From Dioscorea cayenensis subsp. rotundata (Eukaryota; Streptophyta; Magnoliopsida; Dioscoreales; Dioscoreaceae), in NCBI RefSeq assembly GCF_009730915.1, contig NC_052475.1, positions 24,737,016 to 24,801,015 of the forward strand: DNA of 64,000 bases, given 5' to 3'. The notes below the pieces were generated by a model. It worked only from the letters and a program-made list of their open reading frames with translations. It was not told where the DNA came from and searched no databases. Position numbers and translations under genes: made by a program. This document shows, piece after piece, positions 1-17,441 of this stretch (position 1 is the first letter of the stretch; every line of letters starts with the position of its first letter).

Positions 1-122
1 TGAGAGACGTATGGGAAGCCATTGGCGAATGTATACCTTCTTAGTATGATTAGAATAAAGAGATCGGAGGCTCTCCAAAGAATCATCACCATAAGTGATC
101 TCGTCCAACTCCTCGTCGTCAT
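1..122 (-). CDS. Possible exon of an unrecognised gene, cut by the left edge
   Basis: On the minus strand a good splice acceptor (GTTCTTGTTTCTCAG) ends at 123. It is followed by an open frame rich in Asp and Glu that reads DDDEELDEITYGDDSLESLR and stays open to the window edge. A possible donor (CCG|GTAATC) lies about 75 bases upstream, so a short intron could separate this from a 5' exon around 197-300. No ATG is seen in this frame, and a second frame starting with ATG right at the acceptor is also open, so the frame choice rests on composition alone. I do not recognise the family. Confidence 0.27.
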   Translation of the reverse strand, partial: MTTRSWTRSLMVMILWRASDLFILIILRRYTFANGFPYVS

Positions 123-1018
123 CTGAGAAACAAGAACGACCATTGAGGAATCCACCACCAAAGCGAAAGAATTGAAGGAGAATTGAAGAGATTACCGGAG
201 AGATTTCGATCTGGAACTCGATTCGTCCGAGAAGATGGAAGGGATTTCGAATGAGGGTTTCGCGCGCCCCCCGGCGAGGCACTTTGCCGCCACATTTGGG
301 AATAATTCGAGTGAGCTAAGAATTTTGTGCTTCTTGATGAGCGGCCTGGATCGCACGTATTATCTATGTGCGGTCCAGATTCATCTAAAAATCAATGAAT
401 ATGTAGTATTTATATTAGTGTTGTTTTTCTCAGTACTAATATACTCTTATATTCCAAAAATTGATTAAAAAAAAACCCCCAAAAGGGTCATACCCCAATC
501 AAACAGAATTGGACGAGGGGGAAAAACATGAATGTGAAATATCTTGAATTCGATCTTTATTGGTACTCATTTCGTTGTTAAATATATGTTGTTTAAGTAT
601 GTTATATAATAATTAAAAATAGCATTAAATTATCTAAATTTTAGCATAAAAAACTATTAAATTATTAAATTATTTTTTTTTGAAACCATATATTTTTTGT
701 GACTATAAATATTATTTTCTTCATTTATATAACTTATAAAATTAAAAATTGGTAAAATTAAAACATAATAATAATAAATATTGTCTTGATATTGTAAAGT
801 GACAACTATTTTGGAATACATTTTTTTTTAAAAAACAACATGTATTTAAGAACGGAGGGAGTATAAATAACGAGTCCTTAGTTGTTAGTGCGGACTTATT
901 ACATAAACTCCTAGGTGAAAATATGTGGCTTTAATGATCAATTTCAGTGTGTATGCATGCCCTTCATATATATATATATATATATCACATGCTGATTTTA
1001 TAAAAAAAAATTACATCA
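123..1018. other. Non-coding stretch before the MULE
   Basis: No gene is supported beyond a possible 5' exon or UTR of the minus-strand gene (about 197-300, GC-richer). From 380 on the DNA is AT-rich with homopolymer runs and a short (TA)n tract at 967-985. Confidence 0.5.
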
Positions 1019-1028
1019 TTCATTCTTG

Positions 1029-1177
1029 GGTTAAATTTTTTTATAAATCACTCAAGTTTGACCAAATTTCATTTGCTCACCAATGTTTGGTTTGTTTCTA
1101 AATGCTCACTCAAGTTTTTAATCTTTTCACCGACGGGTCACCCGATTGATTAATGTTTTAATCAGCTGACGTGGAGG
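1029..1177 (+). repeat. MULE left terminal inverted repeat
   Basis: Begins GGTTAAATTTTTTTATAAAT directly after the target duplication. It matches the reverse complement of 7131-7280 with about three differences. Confidence 0.93.
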
Positions 1178-2335
1178 CTTGATTAACATTTTAATTACTC
1201 AAGTGGTTGAACACGTGACATTATGTTGCCACATCATCGGGATGTTGCCACTTCACCGCCCTCTTCATTACAATGACAAACATTTGTCTGGGCTTCTTCA
1301 TCATCATCGTTTCCACCGCCCGATCGAGCAGCACAATGAGGAAGTGGCTAGCGGCTGTCTGGAGAGTGAAAGAAAATCAACATTGAAGACGAAGAGGAGT
1401 TGTAGCATTAAGAATGTCGGTGAGTTGGGAAATTCGACGAGAGGGTGAAGAAGCTCCGGAATACTGTAAGTGGGTTTAATATCGGTGAAACCCTATCCTT
1501 TGAACTCTTCCTAAGGTGCAGTTTTAGCTTGTAGATGTTGTGTTTTAAGTTTAAAAGGTCTAACTGAACTATGCCCCCCCCTTCCCCACACACCCTATTT
1601 GGTTAGGGTTTTCTCAATTTCATAGATTTGAGAATATGCAGTTCTGAAGCCAATGTGTTTGTTAATTTTGATGAGGAAAGGAGTTAATTTTGTTTAGGGT
1701 TTGTTAATTTTTTTTAGCAAGCCAAAAGTTTGATTAGTAGTTCAATTGCTAGAGAATATGTATTTAAATTATTGGGAAAGACATGTGTTTTAACGTTGGG
1801 CTTAATTATGATTAGGCTTACACAATTGCAAAGTTTTCTTCTTTTTAGGTTATTATGAGGTTGTAGTTAAAGTTATGTTTCATTCTTGGTAATTATGGGG
1901 TTGGCATGTGGAAATTAGCATCCAAATATGTTTAGAATAAATCTTGTTTTCCATGATCCAAAAATGTGCCTGGATTTTGATGAAATAAATCAAGTCAATT
2001 ACTCTATGAAAGAATTCACAGCTATGCCATGAGTTGAATCTCACTTTAATAATTTTTTAATGATTTTTCTGTGAAATTTTGAGTTGGATAGATGTTCTGG
2101 TTAATGTCTCTGATTTCTTCAATCAGACTTAGTAGTTCAAGCTTTAATCTTGACCCAAATATCATCTTAAGATTGTTGCTTGATTTTTGGTACATGTTAG
2201 ATATTGACCTTCATGAATTGATGGTTTGAGAATGCTTTCTTTTTGTAGCATAATTTTTTGGGTTTTGAAAATGTTTTAATTTTGGATTTGTTAAATCAAA
2301 TTTTAGGTGCCAATGCAGAACTATTCACAATACGC

Positions 2336-5300
2336 ATGCATTGTATGGTAGATGATATAGAAGCATTTGTTGGGTATGTAGACTACGTATGTGCAGATCA
2401 AATATCAAGGCTCGAATTGCTTAGTATGGCCAGAGAATTAAAGTTGGAGGTTGAAAGGTGCAAAATATGGTACTTGGATGCCCACAGCGCAAGCAAAAGC
2501 CTAAAAGAGATTTCATCTGATCTAGATGCACTGACAATGGCCAATAATGTGGACTCGAGTAGGGAGATTTGTGTGTGCATCAAGAATACCAAAATTAGTG
2601 TGGTTCATCAAGGTGCTACAGGTGGCAACGCTTATCAGCAGAATACCACCCATGCAGTTGAGATAGAAGACTCACAGGAAGATTCAGAAGTTCCTGAAGA
2701 AGATGATCTGGAGGGCATCCTCATCCTGGGTAACAGTAAGGAAAAAAATATGGAAGAAGAAGTTCATATTCATGACTCAGAATATAGTTATGGTGGGGGC
2801 TCAGAAGATGATTGCAGAGATGATGGCCATAATTCACATGACAGTGCAATAGTAGAAGGAGAAGCCCCACAGGTTGACTTTGATGATGAACTCTTCTCTG
2901 ATCATGGGGATTCTAGTGAGTTATATTCTTGTTCATCAACAGACTCAGAAGAATTAATGCCTTGTAGAACAAAATACTCAGAGTTTAATGAAGAAATTAA
3001 TATGGGTGATCCTCAATTTAAGATAGGCATGAAGTTTAGGGATTTTAAACAATTCAAGGATGCCGTGAAAAACTATGGCATTAAGAACAGATTTGTGATG
3101 AACTTTAGGCCAAATGATAGCAGAAGATGCAAAGCAACATGCGCAAGAGGGTGTCCTTTTTACTTGTGGGCTTCACTCATGGAGAGAGGTTCCACTACAG
3201 TGCAAATTAAATCAGGGTTGATGAAGCATGAATGTGCAAAGGAACATAAGAATAGGCATGTGAGTGCTCCATGGATAGCAAGGAAATACAGGGAACAGTT
3301 CATTGCAGATCCTGCTTGGAAGCTAAGTGGAATAATACAAGCTGTTAGGTTAAATCAGTCAGTTGAAATCAGTAGGCTAACAGCATTCCGGGAAAAATCC
3401 ATTGCTTTGAGGTTAGTTTTTCTAATTATTGTTATATATTGGTGCAAATCATGTTTTTGATTCTTTAATGGTTATGGTCTATTTTTTTGTAAATCCGGGG
3501 AAATAGATGGGGATGAAGAAACACGGATGCAAAGTCCAGTATGACTATAGGCTAGAGTTGATGAAAACTCACCCTGGATCAACTATCAAATTCCGATGTG
3601 ATCAAGGAGTTTTTGAAGCCATGTATGTGTGCCTTGCACCATCGCGGCTTGGTTTTTTTAGTCGGATGTAGAAGGATCATCTCTGTTGATGGGTGTTTTC
3701 TTAAAAGGATTGTATGGAGGCCAGCTCCTTTTCAACTGTAGGTGTGGATGCAAACAACTGTAGTTACCCACTAGCTTGGGCTGTTGTTAACAAAGAGAAC
3801 AAGATGAACTGGATATGGTTCCTGCAGTTGTTGAGTGAAGATCGCAGTATTGGAAATAGCCATGGTTGGGCCTTTGTCAGTGATAGGCAGAAGGTATGGT
3901 TGTAATTATTTTGATTGATGCCATGCTTTTAGTTTCAATTTGTTTTTGCATGTGATGGGTTGCCATAGTTTTTGTATGTTCTGACTGCATTTTGATGTGC
4001 AAATTAATTCATGTTTTGCTTTTGATGTTAAATATTCCGGAACAGGTTTTAGTATGATGTATTAATTATTTTTGATGTTCTGCCTATTCTCTATCTAATT
4101 ATATTTTGATGTGCAAATTAATTCATGTTCTGCTTTTGATGTTAAATATTCTGGAATAGGTTTTAACATGATGTATTAATTATTTTTGATGTTCTGCCTA
4201 TGCTCTGTCTAATTATATTTTATTGTGCAAATTAATTCATGTGCTGCTTTTGATGTTAAATATTCTGCAACAAGTTTTAGTTTGATGTATTCATTATTTC
4301 TGATGTTCTGCCAATGTTCTGTCCTTATATTTGTGATGTAATCATTTTTTTTATGTTTTGTCTATTTTGTGGGGTCTTGGGTGATGGTGTGCCAATTAAT
4401 TAACATACTTTAGGGTTTAATCAATGCAATAGATGAGTTATTCCCTAATAGTGAACATAGGTTTTGTGTGAGACACATTCACACTAATTTCAGGAAGAAA
4501 TTTAGGGAGAAGGCACTAAATGACCAGATGTACCTTTGTGCCAAAGCAACCTACCAATCTGCATTTGATAGGGCAATGAACACCCTCAAAGGAATGTCTA
4601 TAGGGGCTTATGAATATATGAAGAACATAGCTCCTCAGCATTGGTCTAGAGCATATTTCCAAACACAGTTCAAATGTGATATTCTATTGAATAACCTATG
4701 TGAAGGGTTCAACAGCCATATACTTGAGGCCAGGACAAAGGGTATAGTGTCTATGAATGAAATCATTAGGACCCAATTGATGACAAGGATACAAAAAAGG
4801 AGGGATGCCATGAAGTATTGCACAACCCACCATTGCTCAAGGATCATTAAAAAATTGGAGATGTACAAGGAAATGAGTAAATTTTACACACCAACCTGGT
4901 CAGGGGGGGCTAAATACCAGGTTGTAGGCCCTGATGGTCAATTTGTGGTAGACAAGGATGATGAGAGTTGTTCATGTAGGGTTTGGCAATTAACAGGACT
5001 GCCATGTAGTCATGCAGTGTCAGTTATATATCACAACAATGGTAGACCTGAAACCTACATACATCCATGCTATAGTGTGAGCACATACCTAGCAACATAT
5101 GGGCACACCTTAAACCCAACCCATGGCAGAGATTCATGGTCCAAGAGTGACCAAGGACCCATGATACCACCTTTGGCAGTTAACAAGAAGAAGGGTAGGA
5201 GGACATTGTTGAGGAGGAAAGAATTTGGTGAGGAAGTCCAAGGCTTCACAAACGGGAAGGTGAGCAAAAAAGGTGCTAAGGTTAGATGTGGCTTGTGTGG

Positions 5301-5889
5301 TGCCACAGGTCACAACAAGAGACTTCATGCTAATCAGGTGATCTTACCAACTAAATTCATCCAAGTATCTTTATTCAATTAAATTCATGTACATGGCTTA
5401 TATAAGAATTCAAAACTGCAGTCAAACATGGAAACTGGGATTGGGAGTGGAGATGGATCAGGCACAGTACAACTACAAACTAACTACGTGGTACATTTGA
5501 TTAATTTAATTTATATTTGGATTGTACTTGTGTTCTAATTTTTATTTACTCTATTGCAGGTTACAAATGAAATAGCAAATTCTCATGATGGATCTCATGA
5601 ACCCTTGTCACAGGTGAGGGAATTTTAATAGAAGTGCTTGTAGTTAAACTTGTTTCAACATCCATATATTCTAGTAGGTAATATAAAATAGTTTCACTGA
5701 CCCCAAGTTTTGTTGTAGGTGATTTCCAATCCTGTAGGTGACAATTGGGACAAGGGGAAAAAATTGGATACCAAGGGAGGTAAAGGAGCAACCAGAGCAA
5801 AGTCAAGGGCCCAGGTGAAGGTCAAAGATACTGATAAGAACACCAATGATGGAGGGGCTACAAAAAAACAGAGAGTTTGGCTTCCATGA
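2336..5889 (+). CDS. MULE transposase (MuDR type), with frame slips in the catalytic core
   Basis: The transposase cuts and moves the surrounding element in the nucleus. Visible parts in order: an N-terminal PB1-like region (2336-2600); a long acidic linker; a MuDR-type zinc DNA-binding domain (3000-3320, with KATCARGCPF and a later KHEC); then a DDE core with first D in VDGCFLK (about 3690), second D in FVSDRQK (about 3885) and candidate E in LCEGFNSHI (about 4705); a SWIM zinc finger (CSCRVW, GLPCSHA, 4970-5020); and a zinc knuckle (CGLCGATGHNKR, 5287-5322) whose fourth ligand is His rather than Cys. Likely exons: 2336-3411, about 3507-3893, 4413-5338, 5560-5613, 5719-5889. The first junction does not keep frame with canonical sites. 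In 3640-3740 the homologous reading needs three frame changes, each at a homopolymer with one extra base (T7, A4, T4). It is either newly dead or carries consensus errors. Confidence 0.82.
3989..4330 (+). repeat. Three tandem copies of a 114-bp unit inside a MULE intron
   Basis: Units start at 3989, 4103 and 4217 (period 114 both times), each with GTGCAAATTAATTCATGT near its start and GATGTATTAATTATTT-like sequence later. Copies 1 and 2 are closer to each other than to copy 3. They lie in the intron 3894-4412 of the transposase gene. Confidence 0.85.
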
Positions 5890-7130
5890 AGCTGCCTAAA
5901 AGAACAACTTTCCATTAACAATTTTTTTTTTTTTGGTGGCTGGATAATTCAAATAGCCATGTTTTTGTACCCCATACTGCACTTTTTTTTAATTTGCATC
6001 AGCAGTCTAAGTTTTTGTACTACTGGTTTATACTCAGATTACCATGTATGATGTGTCAATGCCAGGTTTTGTACACAACCCAATGACATATTCTCTCTTT
6101 CAAATTTCAATTTGTGAAGTGAATACTTTGTTGTGAATCCCTTGTAAATATCAGTTTCTTGTGAATGCTTTGTTGTGAATATTGTGCAGAAATGATTTCT
6201 CTTGGATACTTTGTTGTGTTTCAATTTCATGGTTTGTATTCAGGATACTTTGTAGTGAACACAAATAAGTTTCAATATGTGAATGCCTTGTTGTGAATAC
6301 TTTGTAAAGAATACTGCACATTATTTGATCGGTAAATGCCTTGTTGTGAATTTAATTATTCAGTTCATGTTCTCAATTGAACTATATTCCCAGTTGATGT
6401 TTAGAAACCTCATCTCCTTCATGTTTGATTAGCTCTTTTCCTGCAGAAAATTTGGTTGTATATAATTTTTTTTTGCAAATTAAGAGGAAATTAATCTTAC
6501 ACTTGTCATATATAATCTGAATAATTAAATTGTGCTCAGTCTAATTAGATTGTGAACTTCTTTAAGAATTAATTCTTCAATGATTTGCACAGCTCTTCTG
6601 TATAAACATAGTACTCAAGTTCAACTGGTTACAATGAGTGACTTCACAATAAATTCGACTGGTTACAATGATTGGCCCTAACTAGTTGTCAGATTTAAAA
6701 GTAACAAAAAAATTGCAGAGCTTCCATGGATGAATGAAACCAATGAATACTGTGAATTCACAATGAGTGGCCCCAATGGGTTACAATGGTTACAATGAAT
6801 TCATCCAAAGCTTCCATGGATGAATGAAACCAATGAGTTCAAAAAGGAAAAAAAAAAAAATCTAATTTTCAGCAGCACTAGGTCGTCAAACATCCTCTAT
6901 CCTCCATCAAAGCTCACCTAATATGATTGGGAGGTTCTCAGATATTCTTACGAAGTTGGACGAAGATTATTTGCTTCGTCATGATGAACACCGGAAATCC
7001 CCAGACCCTCCACCAATCTCACTGTAGACAGAGGATCAGATGAAGAAGGCGGTGAAGTGGCAACATAATGTGACGTGTCTGTCCACTTGGCAAAGTTGAT
7101 GCCGCCGATGTGCTGAGTAGGATCTCACGA
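5890..7130. repeat. MULE 3' non-coding region with degenerate short repeats
   Basis: No coding sequence is seen. Several imperfect copies of TTTGTTGTGAATACTTTGT-like sequence lie in 6110-6350. GCTTCCATGGATGAATGAAA occurs twice (from 6720 and 6811), together with repeats of GGTTACAATGA. The region ends with a GA-rich block before the right TIR. Confidence 0.6.
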
Positions 7131-7280
7131 CCTCCACGTCAGCTGATTAAAACATTAATCAATCGGGTGACCCGCCGGTGAAAAGATTAAAAATTTGAGT
7201 GAGCATTTAGAAACAAACCAAACATTGGTGAGCAAAATGAAATTTGGTCAAACTTGAGTGATTTATAAAAAAATTTAACC
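7131..7280 (-). repeat. MULE right terminal inverted repeat
   Basis: Inverted copy of the left TIR, ending AAATTTAACC at 7280, directly followed by the second target-duplication copy at 7281-7290. Confidence 0.93.
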
Positions 7281-7629
7281 TTCATTCTTGCGGGGGAGAA
7301 TAAGTTTTATTAGTTAAATAGATCTACTTATTGTAATAAATTCCTCAAAAAAAAAAAAAATGCTTGTACTATTGTGCATGTGCTTAATAATATTTTGTTA
7401 AAAAAAAATCACTTTTTATTCACCATGAACATGTGAAAAAAAAGAAACTCACTGCAACCGCAACAACCACTATTTGGTGCAATGGAATGTTATGAGAATG
7501 GTGAATCGCAAACCCTGGATCAAATCTCCGAGTTAATAGTACTACTTGTACTGCATGGAAAACCGGCCCGGCCCGAAACCAACCCAGAACAAACCCTCCA
7601 GTTCAGTGACCCGGCGGACCGGTTCAATG

Positions 7630-7670
7630 ACCCGTAACCGGCCCGCACTGTAGACGGGCCGGTTACGGGT
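7630..7670. repeat. Perfect 16-bp inverted repeat with 9-base loop
   Basis: ACCCGTAACCGGCCCG (7630-7645) and its exact reverse complement (7655-7670) are separated by CACTGTAGA. It lies in the left GC-rich block of the hAT-like relic. Confidence 0.9.
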
Positions 7671-7845
7671 TGGGATTTTGACCAGGCGGGTTGACCCGCC
7701 AGTTCGGAACCGGGTTGGACCCGACGGGCCGGGCCGGGCCTAACCGGGTTGTGTTTTTTTAATATTATTGTTAATTATTATTATTATTTTTTAATTAAGT
7801 GCAACATGGGTTTATTGTTATTATTTTTTAGTAAATGCATGTTGG

Positions 7846-7912
7846 TTATGGGATTTGAACCCATGACCTTTAAACTTGGACAACAACAACAAACCACTTG
7901 AGCTACAATTTA
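7846..7912 (-). repeat. tRNA-derived fragment (SINE head or decayed tRNA)
   Basis: On the minus strand an A-box-like motif (TGTAGCTCAAGTGGT, 7893-7907) is followed by a T-arm and B box (ATGGGTTCAAATCCCAT, about 7847-7863) with a perfect 5-bp T stem. The D stem and acceptor stem do not pair, so this is not a working tRNA gene. A SINE head or a captured tRNA-like piece inside the surrounding relic fits better. Confidence 0.55.
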
Positions 7913-8982
7913 CTTTTGACATTTATTAGAAAATTATATATAGATAGATGTAGGATATGGATCAAAATATTTTACATATATATTTAATTTATAAAAAATT
8001 AAAAGACCATATAATAAATTAAAAAACTATATAAATCAATCTGTAAAATATCAAAGTATCAAACAATAAATTTTCATAAATATTTTTCTTTAAAAATAAT
8101 TATTTTCTCAATCGCCTTTTGGCTCATAAGCACTAAGTCCCTACACATGCACACTCTTAAATTCTCTTAAATAGGTGCACTCTTATCTGTCACATATATA
8201 TTAGATTATTTAGTTTCAATTTATAAAATAAAAAATAAAATTACAAAAAAATGTTTTAAAATTATGTATATTAATTTATAAAAAATATATTAGTAAAAAA
8301 GAAATATCTTTGAATAATGGTTAACATCATGAGCACACATGACTCAACAGTCATTGAGTCCGACCAAGACCTAAATAGTACCGATTAAGTAAGTGGGTGA
8401 CCGATAACACTGCGAATGTAACCACGTGGGTTTTTGATTCCTCTAACACCCGGGAGGATACGCTGACAACTCGATTCTAGCATGTAAACCAATTAAGTTC
8501 CAGCTCATTTATTTTTTTAAATTTAGTTTAATTTAAAATTTTAGTGAAATTTAGTGTAATACGTGGGACATTTCTTATTTTTTGGAAACTTGTGGTCTTC
8601 ATGTTTGGGGTCTTAATTGATTCATTTTTTTTTAGAAATTTTTTTGAATTTTTTCCTGAATTTTCACAAATTTTATGTATTTTTTTAGAATTTTTTATGA
8701 ATTTTCTGTATTTTTTTGAATTTTTTAAAAAATTTTTTAAGTGGGCCAACCGAGCCGGTCCGTCGGGCCCAACCCACTGAGTTGGCCCGCCCTGCGGGCA
8801 ACTTGAAGCCGGGCCGGTTCCGGGGCCCGGCTTTCGGGGTCTCGACCCGCCGGGTCCGACGGGCCAACCCCCGCCCTGCGGGTTCTACGCCCAGCAGGGG
8901 TCCGGGTCCGGTGGGCGGTGAACTGCACCCGACGGGTCGGGCCCTGCTGGGCCCGGGCTAACCGCCCGCGCCCACCCTCAGG

Positions 8983-11219
8983 GATTATACGTCGAAGAAT
9001 TTATTAACTCTATTCTGGTTCTCGAAATATTTTCATCGCGCATACTGGTAAGATTTTTAATCGCCTCACGTGACATCCGATCGAGCTTAATAAATTCTAT
9101 ACATGATCGCTAAACTCATCGTAATCTGCAGATCACCATACTACTTGTCCCTTGACACCTCTTTGTGGGATGGCACTTGTCGTAAAAAATATATATAAAG
9201 AAAAGAACCACCACTTCTTAATGATGATATATATATATATATATAAGTCCCTTGGTTGTAATTCAACCAACTGTATTTTTAATAAATTAATTTAATTAAT
9301 TATTTTTTTCTCTCAATTGGGTAAAATTTCAACGACTACCAAATCTCTCACCTCTCACACAAACAACCTTATAAGATCATAAACATACGGATAAATAAAA
9401 GGGAATTGGGCAAGGGATGAAGAAAGATGAAAACAATGGAGAAACACAATGGATGAGGGGAGAGGGGTCTATTGACCCTGCCTCATAACAGATGCAGGGG
9501 CCCTCTGCCCTTGAATTCAACAATGTTTCTCAATCGGTATCTCAAAACACTTTCAACTTTATGGTGAAAGAATTTACACAAACACTTTCACTTTCAAATA
9601 TGTTAATTTTTCTATTCATAAACATTATCTCTATTTTGTTAATTTTTTAAATACCAAAAAAATTATAAAACAGGCAGACCAAAAGGAAGGTGTCCCATGT
9701 TCCTCCCTTGCTTCCCAACTTGAAGAGCAGAAAGATAATGAACTGTAACATCACTGGAATGTGATGTTCAACTAATCCTATTCAAGACCACATTGTACAT
9801 TGTCTGAAATGTTACAGATAGTCTTTTCTTCAATAATATTCTTCAATCCATTTCTGTACTATCCTCATATATTTCAACTTTGTAGTTTGTACTACCTGCA
9901 AATAAATCATTCAAAGCAGCCACCCACTGTTGAAAACTTCACATTTCTGTATTTTTTTTTTTAAACCAGGTATCTTCTTCTCATAAAGTGTAACGTCATA
10001 AGAGTGGAAGAGGTAAATTGAAAAAATATTTACTAAAAATTTTATTAATAGTAAACCTCCGTAACAGTTATTAAATGATAAGCCACTTAACTTCTATTAG
10101 AAAAATTTCAATCAATACCCAAAATTTTTAATATGCATAAATTTATCTGATTTATTATGAAACAAATCACGCCACATAAACAAGTCTTGCATCTTTTTCG
10201 CAAAATGAATGAATTTATTCGGTCCTTCTCAATCAATTCAACAAATTGTTTTTTAGTGGATATGATTGGCATGCATAGCCAATATTTTATATAACACATG
10301 CTGTTTTTTTTTTGGATAAATTAGGATACATGTTGTTGCTTGCAAGACTTGTTATATTGGCAACCAAAGATGGTGATATTTTATTTTTACATTTCATCAA
10401 TTCCAATAAATACTTTGGGACAGTGTCGCAAGGTATCCAATTGAAATAAATACATAAATAAATATGTGTTTTAATTATGTAAAGAAAGAGACAATTCCTA
10501 CATCAAAGAGACAGGAGGATGGCAGTGATATGCATGTTCTTCAAAGTGATAGATTATTGAATTTAATACTTAAGCAATGACTAAGTATTTTTTTTTAATT
10601 ATTTATGAACCAATTGTTGATTGATTTTGAAAAGAAAAGGCTAGTCTTTTTTTTTACAAATAAAAAATATGAAGATATTTGTGTATGAGTTGTAAGCATG
10701 TTTATTATAATTTGCACAATTACAACACCCTTTGATGGGCATGGTCCACTTATTAGTGAACTTTTACTTCATAAAAAATAAAAAAACACACTATGAAAAT
10801 AGTTTTAAAAAAATATTTATATAATTTTTTCATGCAATTAGGGAGTGTTTATTTTCATTTTATATATTAGAAAAAAAATTAAAACATCCAATTATTTTCT
10901 TTCTATTTTATTAATAGAGTAATAAATCTTTTAAAAAATAAATAAAAATTTTCACTAACTATATAATCTTGAACACAGTTATCCTAATAACTATTAGCAG
11001 TTACTAAAACACAACCACAATTAAAACACAGTTAGGAAAACAAACAAACTCAATTAAGAAAATATAAATATATATAATCATAATCATAAATAAAAACAAC
11101 TACAAATTAATATAAATATAAAATTATTAATTAATATTCATATATAAATCTCTAAATATATATCCATTTCCTCATCTGCCTCCAAAGTCTAAGCACAGAG
11201 AAAGAGAGAGCGAGAGAGA
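8983..11219. other. AT-rich intergenic region upstream of the MAP kinase gene
   Basis: No gene, RNA or recognisable element is supported. It contains homopolymer runs, a (TA)n tract near 9226-9243 and a short GC-richer patch at 9400-9530. The last part (about 11190-11290) has a GA-rich tract and forms the promoter and 5' UTR of the MAP kinase gene. Confidence 0.5.
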
Positions 11220-11290
11220 TGGTGGCATGGCGAGCGGAGAGGGAAAGTAGGGAGAGCTAGAGCGGGCAATGCCGCATCTTTCCATGATAT

Positions 11291-16495
<5,205 letters not shown>

Positions 16496-17394
16496 TGCTA
16501 TTTTACAATATAGGGAGCTCCATCTTACTACAGATGCAACCGATAAAAAACTGAAATTTTCTCATCCAGTTTGGGAGCAAGCCACATTGAAATTTCAGTG
16601 CAAGTGTTTTAGTGAGAAAGCTTCTAAGGGAATGCAGTAGCCCTCTAATGGGTTGTTCTTCTGTGTTTGCATGAATAGTTATTTCACTGCAATCTTTTGC
16701 TTATGATTTCCTTTTGTTTTTGTCTAGTTTTTGGGAGAAAAAGACTGTTGACAAACAATATGGAATTTTATCACTCTTACTTAATATTTGTCTCAGTGTT
16801 TTTCATCCAATTCTACATTTTTTTTTTCATTTGTGTATATATATAAATAATTTTTTAAAAATTATTTTAATAAATATAAACAAATCATATGACAGAATCT
16901 TATCACAGAAATTCGACCTTCAGCCAATCTTATCATAGAAATTCGACCTTCAGCCAATCTCCGTCCACACTGGACTTGAGCAGTTTTGCCATCAACATGG
17001 CATCTAAATTTTGTATTTTTAAAACAAAAGAAAATAAAATAAGAATGTTCCATTTTCAGGTGTGAGTAGAGTACCATTTGAATAATTTATAATTTATTAT
17101 TTTAAGACTTCTTTTTGTAACTATTGTTATTTTCATAAAGTAAATAAAACTTTAGAATTAGTACCACATGGGTTAATCACATGAAAACCGCATGCCCTAA
17201 TGTCTCCAAATTTTAGTAGGACCTAGAAAGAACATTGGTTGCTCCGAAGAACCCATGTTCAACTAAACCTTGATATCTACCGTTCATTTGCCTCGGGATC
17301 AGATCTCTAACTCCAAATTGTGATTCTCTCCCATCAAACCCCTATATACTCCACTCTACTCCCCCCTCTCCCTCCTCCCATTTCCACTTGTTCC

Positions 17395-17434
<40 letters not shown>

Positions 17435-17441
17435 CCAAGAA
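16496..17441. other. 3' UTR and spacer between the MAP kinase and DRB genes
   Basis: Holds the MAP kinase 3' UTR and the DRB promoter. A 33-bp unit (CTTATCACAGAAATTCGACC) is present twice in tandem at about 16898-16962. A (CT)n tract at 17399-17432 lies just before the DRB start codon, in its likely 5' UTR. Confidence 0.6.

Larger units (their letters stand above)
1029..7280 (+). mobile_element. Mutator-like DNA transposon (MULE), both ends present
   Basis: A 6,252-bp element bounded by long terminal inverted repeats, 1029-1177 and 7131-7280. They differ by only about three changes (one indel and two transitions), so the copy is probably fairly young. It is flanked by a perfect 10-bp direct repeat, TTCATTCTTG, at 1019-1028 and 7281-7290, within the 9-11 bp expected of MULEs. 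Weaker inverted similarity continues inside the TIRs (CACATTATGTTGCCACTTCACC-type sequence near 1216-1265 and on the other strand near 7040-7080). The interior carries a multi-exon transposase. Sequence from 5890 to 7130 is non-coding and holds degenerate short repeats. Confidence 0.93.
7560..8982. mobile_element. GC-rich, hAT-like transposon relic
   Basis: Two blocks very rich in CCGG, GGCCC and GGGTT motifs (about 7560-7750 and 8738-8982) flank an AT-rich core. This layout is common in subterminal regions of plant hAT elements. The right margin reads CCGCGCCCACCCTCA, resembling the inverted end of a hAT terminus (TGAGGGTGGGC). I could not find a matching left end or an 8-bp target duplication, so it is either truncated or not hAT. 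Open frames across the GC-rich blocks are composition artefacts, not genes. Confidence 0.45.

Noticed and set aside
235-468. Open frame of 77 codons near the left edge
   Set aside because: No family match, and it runs antisense across the likely 5' region of a minus-strand gene into AT-rich DNA.
7846-7912. tRNA gene on the minus strand
   Set aside because: Good T arm and A/B boxes, but the D stem and acceptor stem do not pair.
8528-8961. Several overlapping open frames on both strands in the GC-rich block
   Set aside because: Low-complexity Phe/Lys-rich and Pro/Arg/Gly-rich readings caused by skewed composition of a transposon relic.
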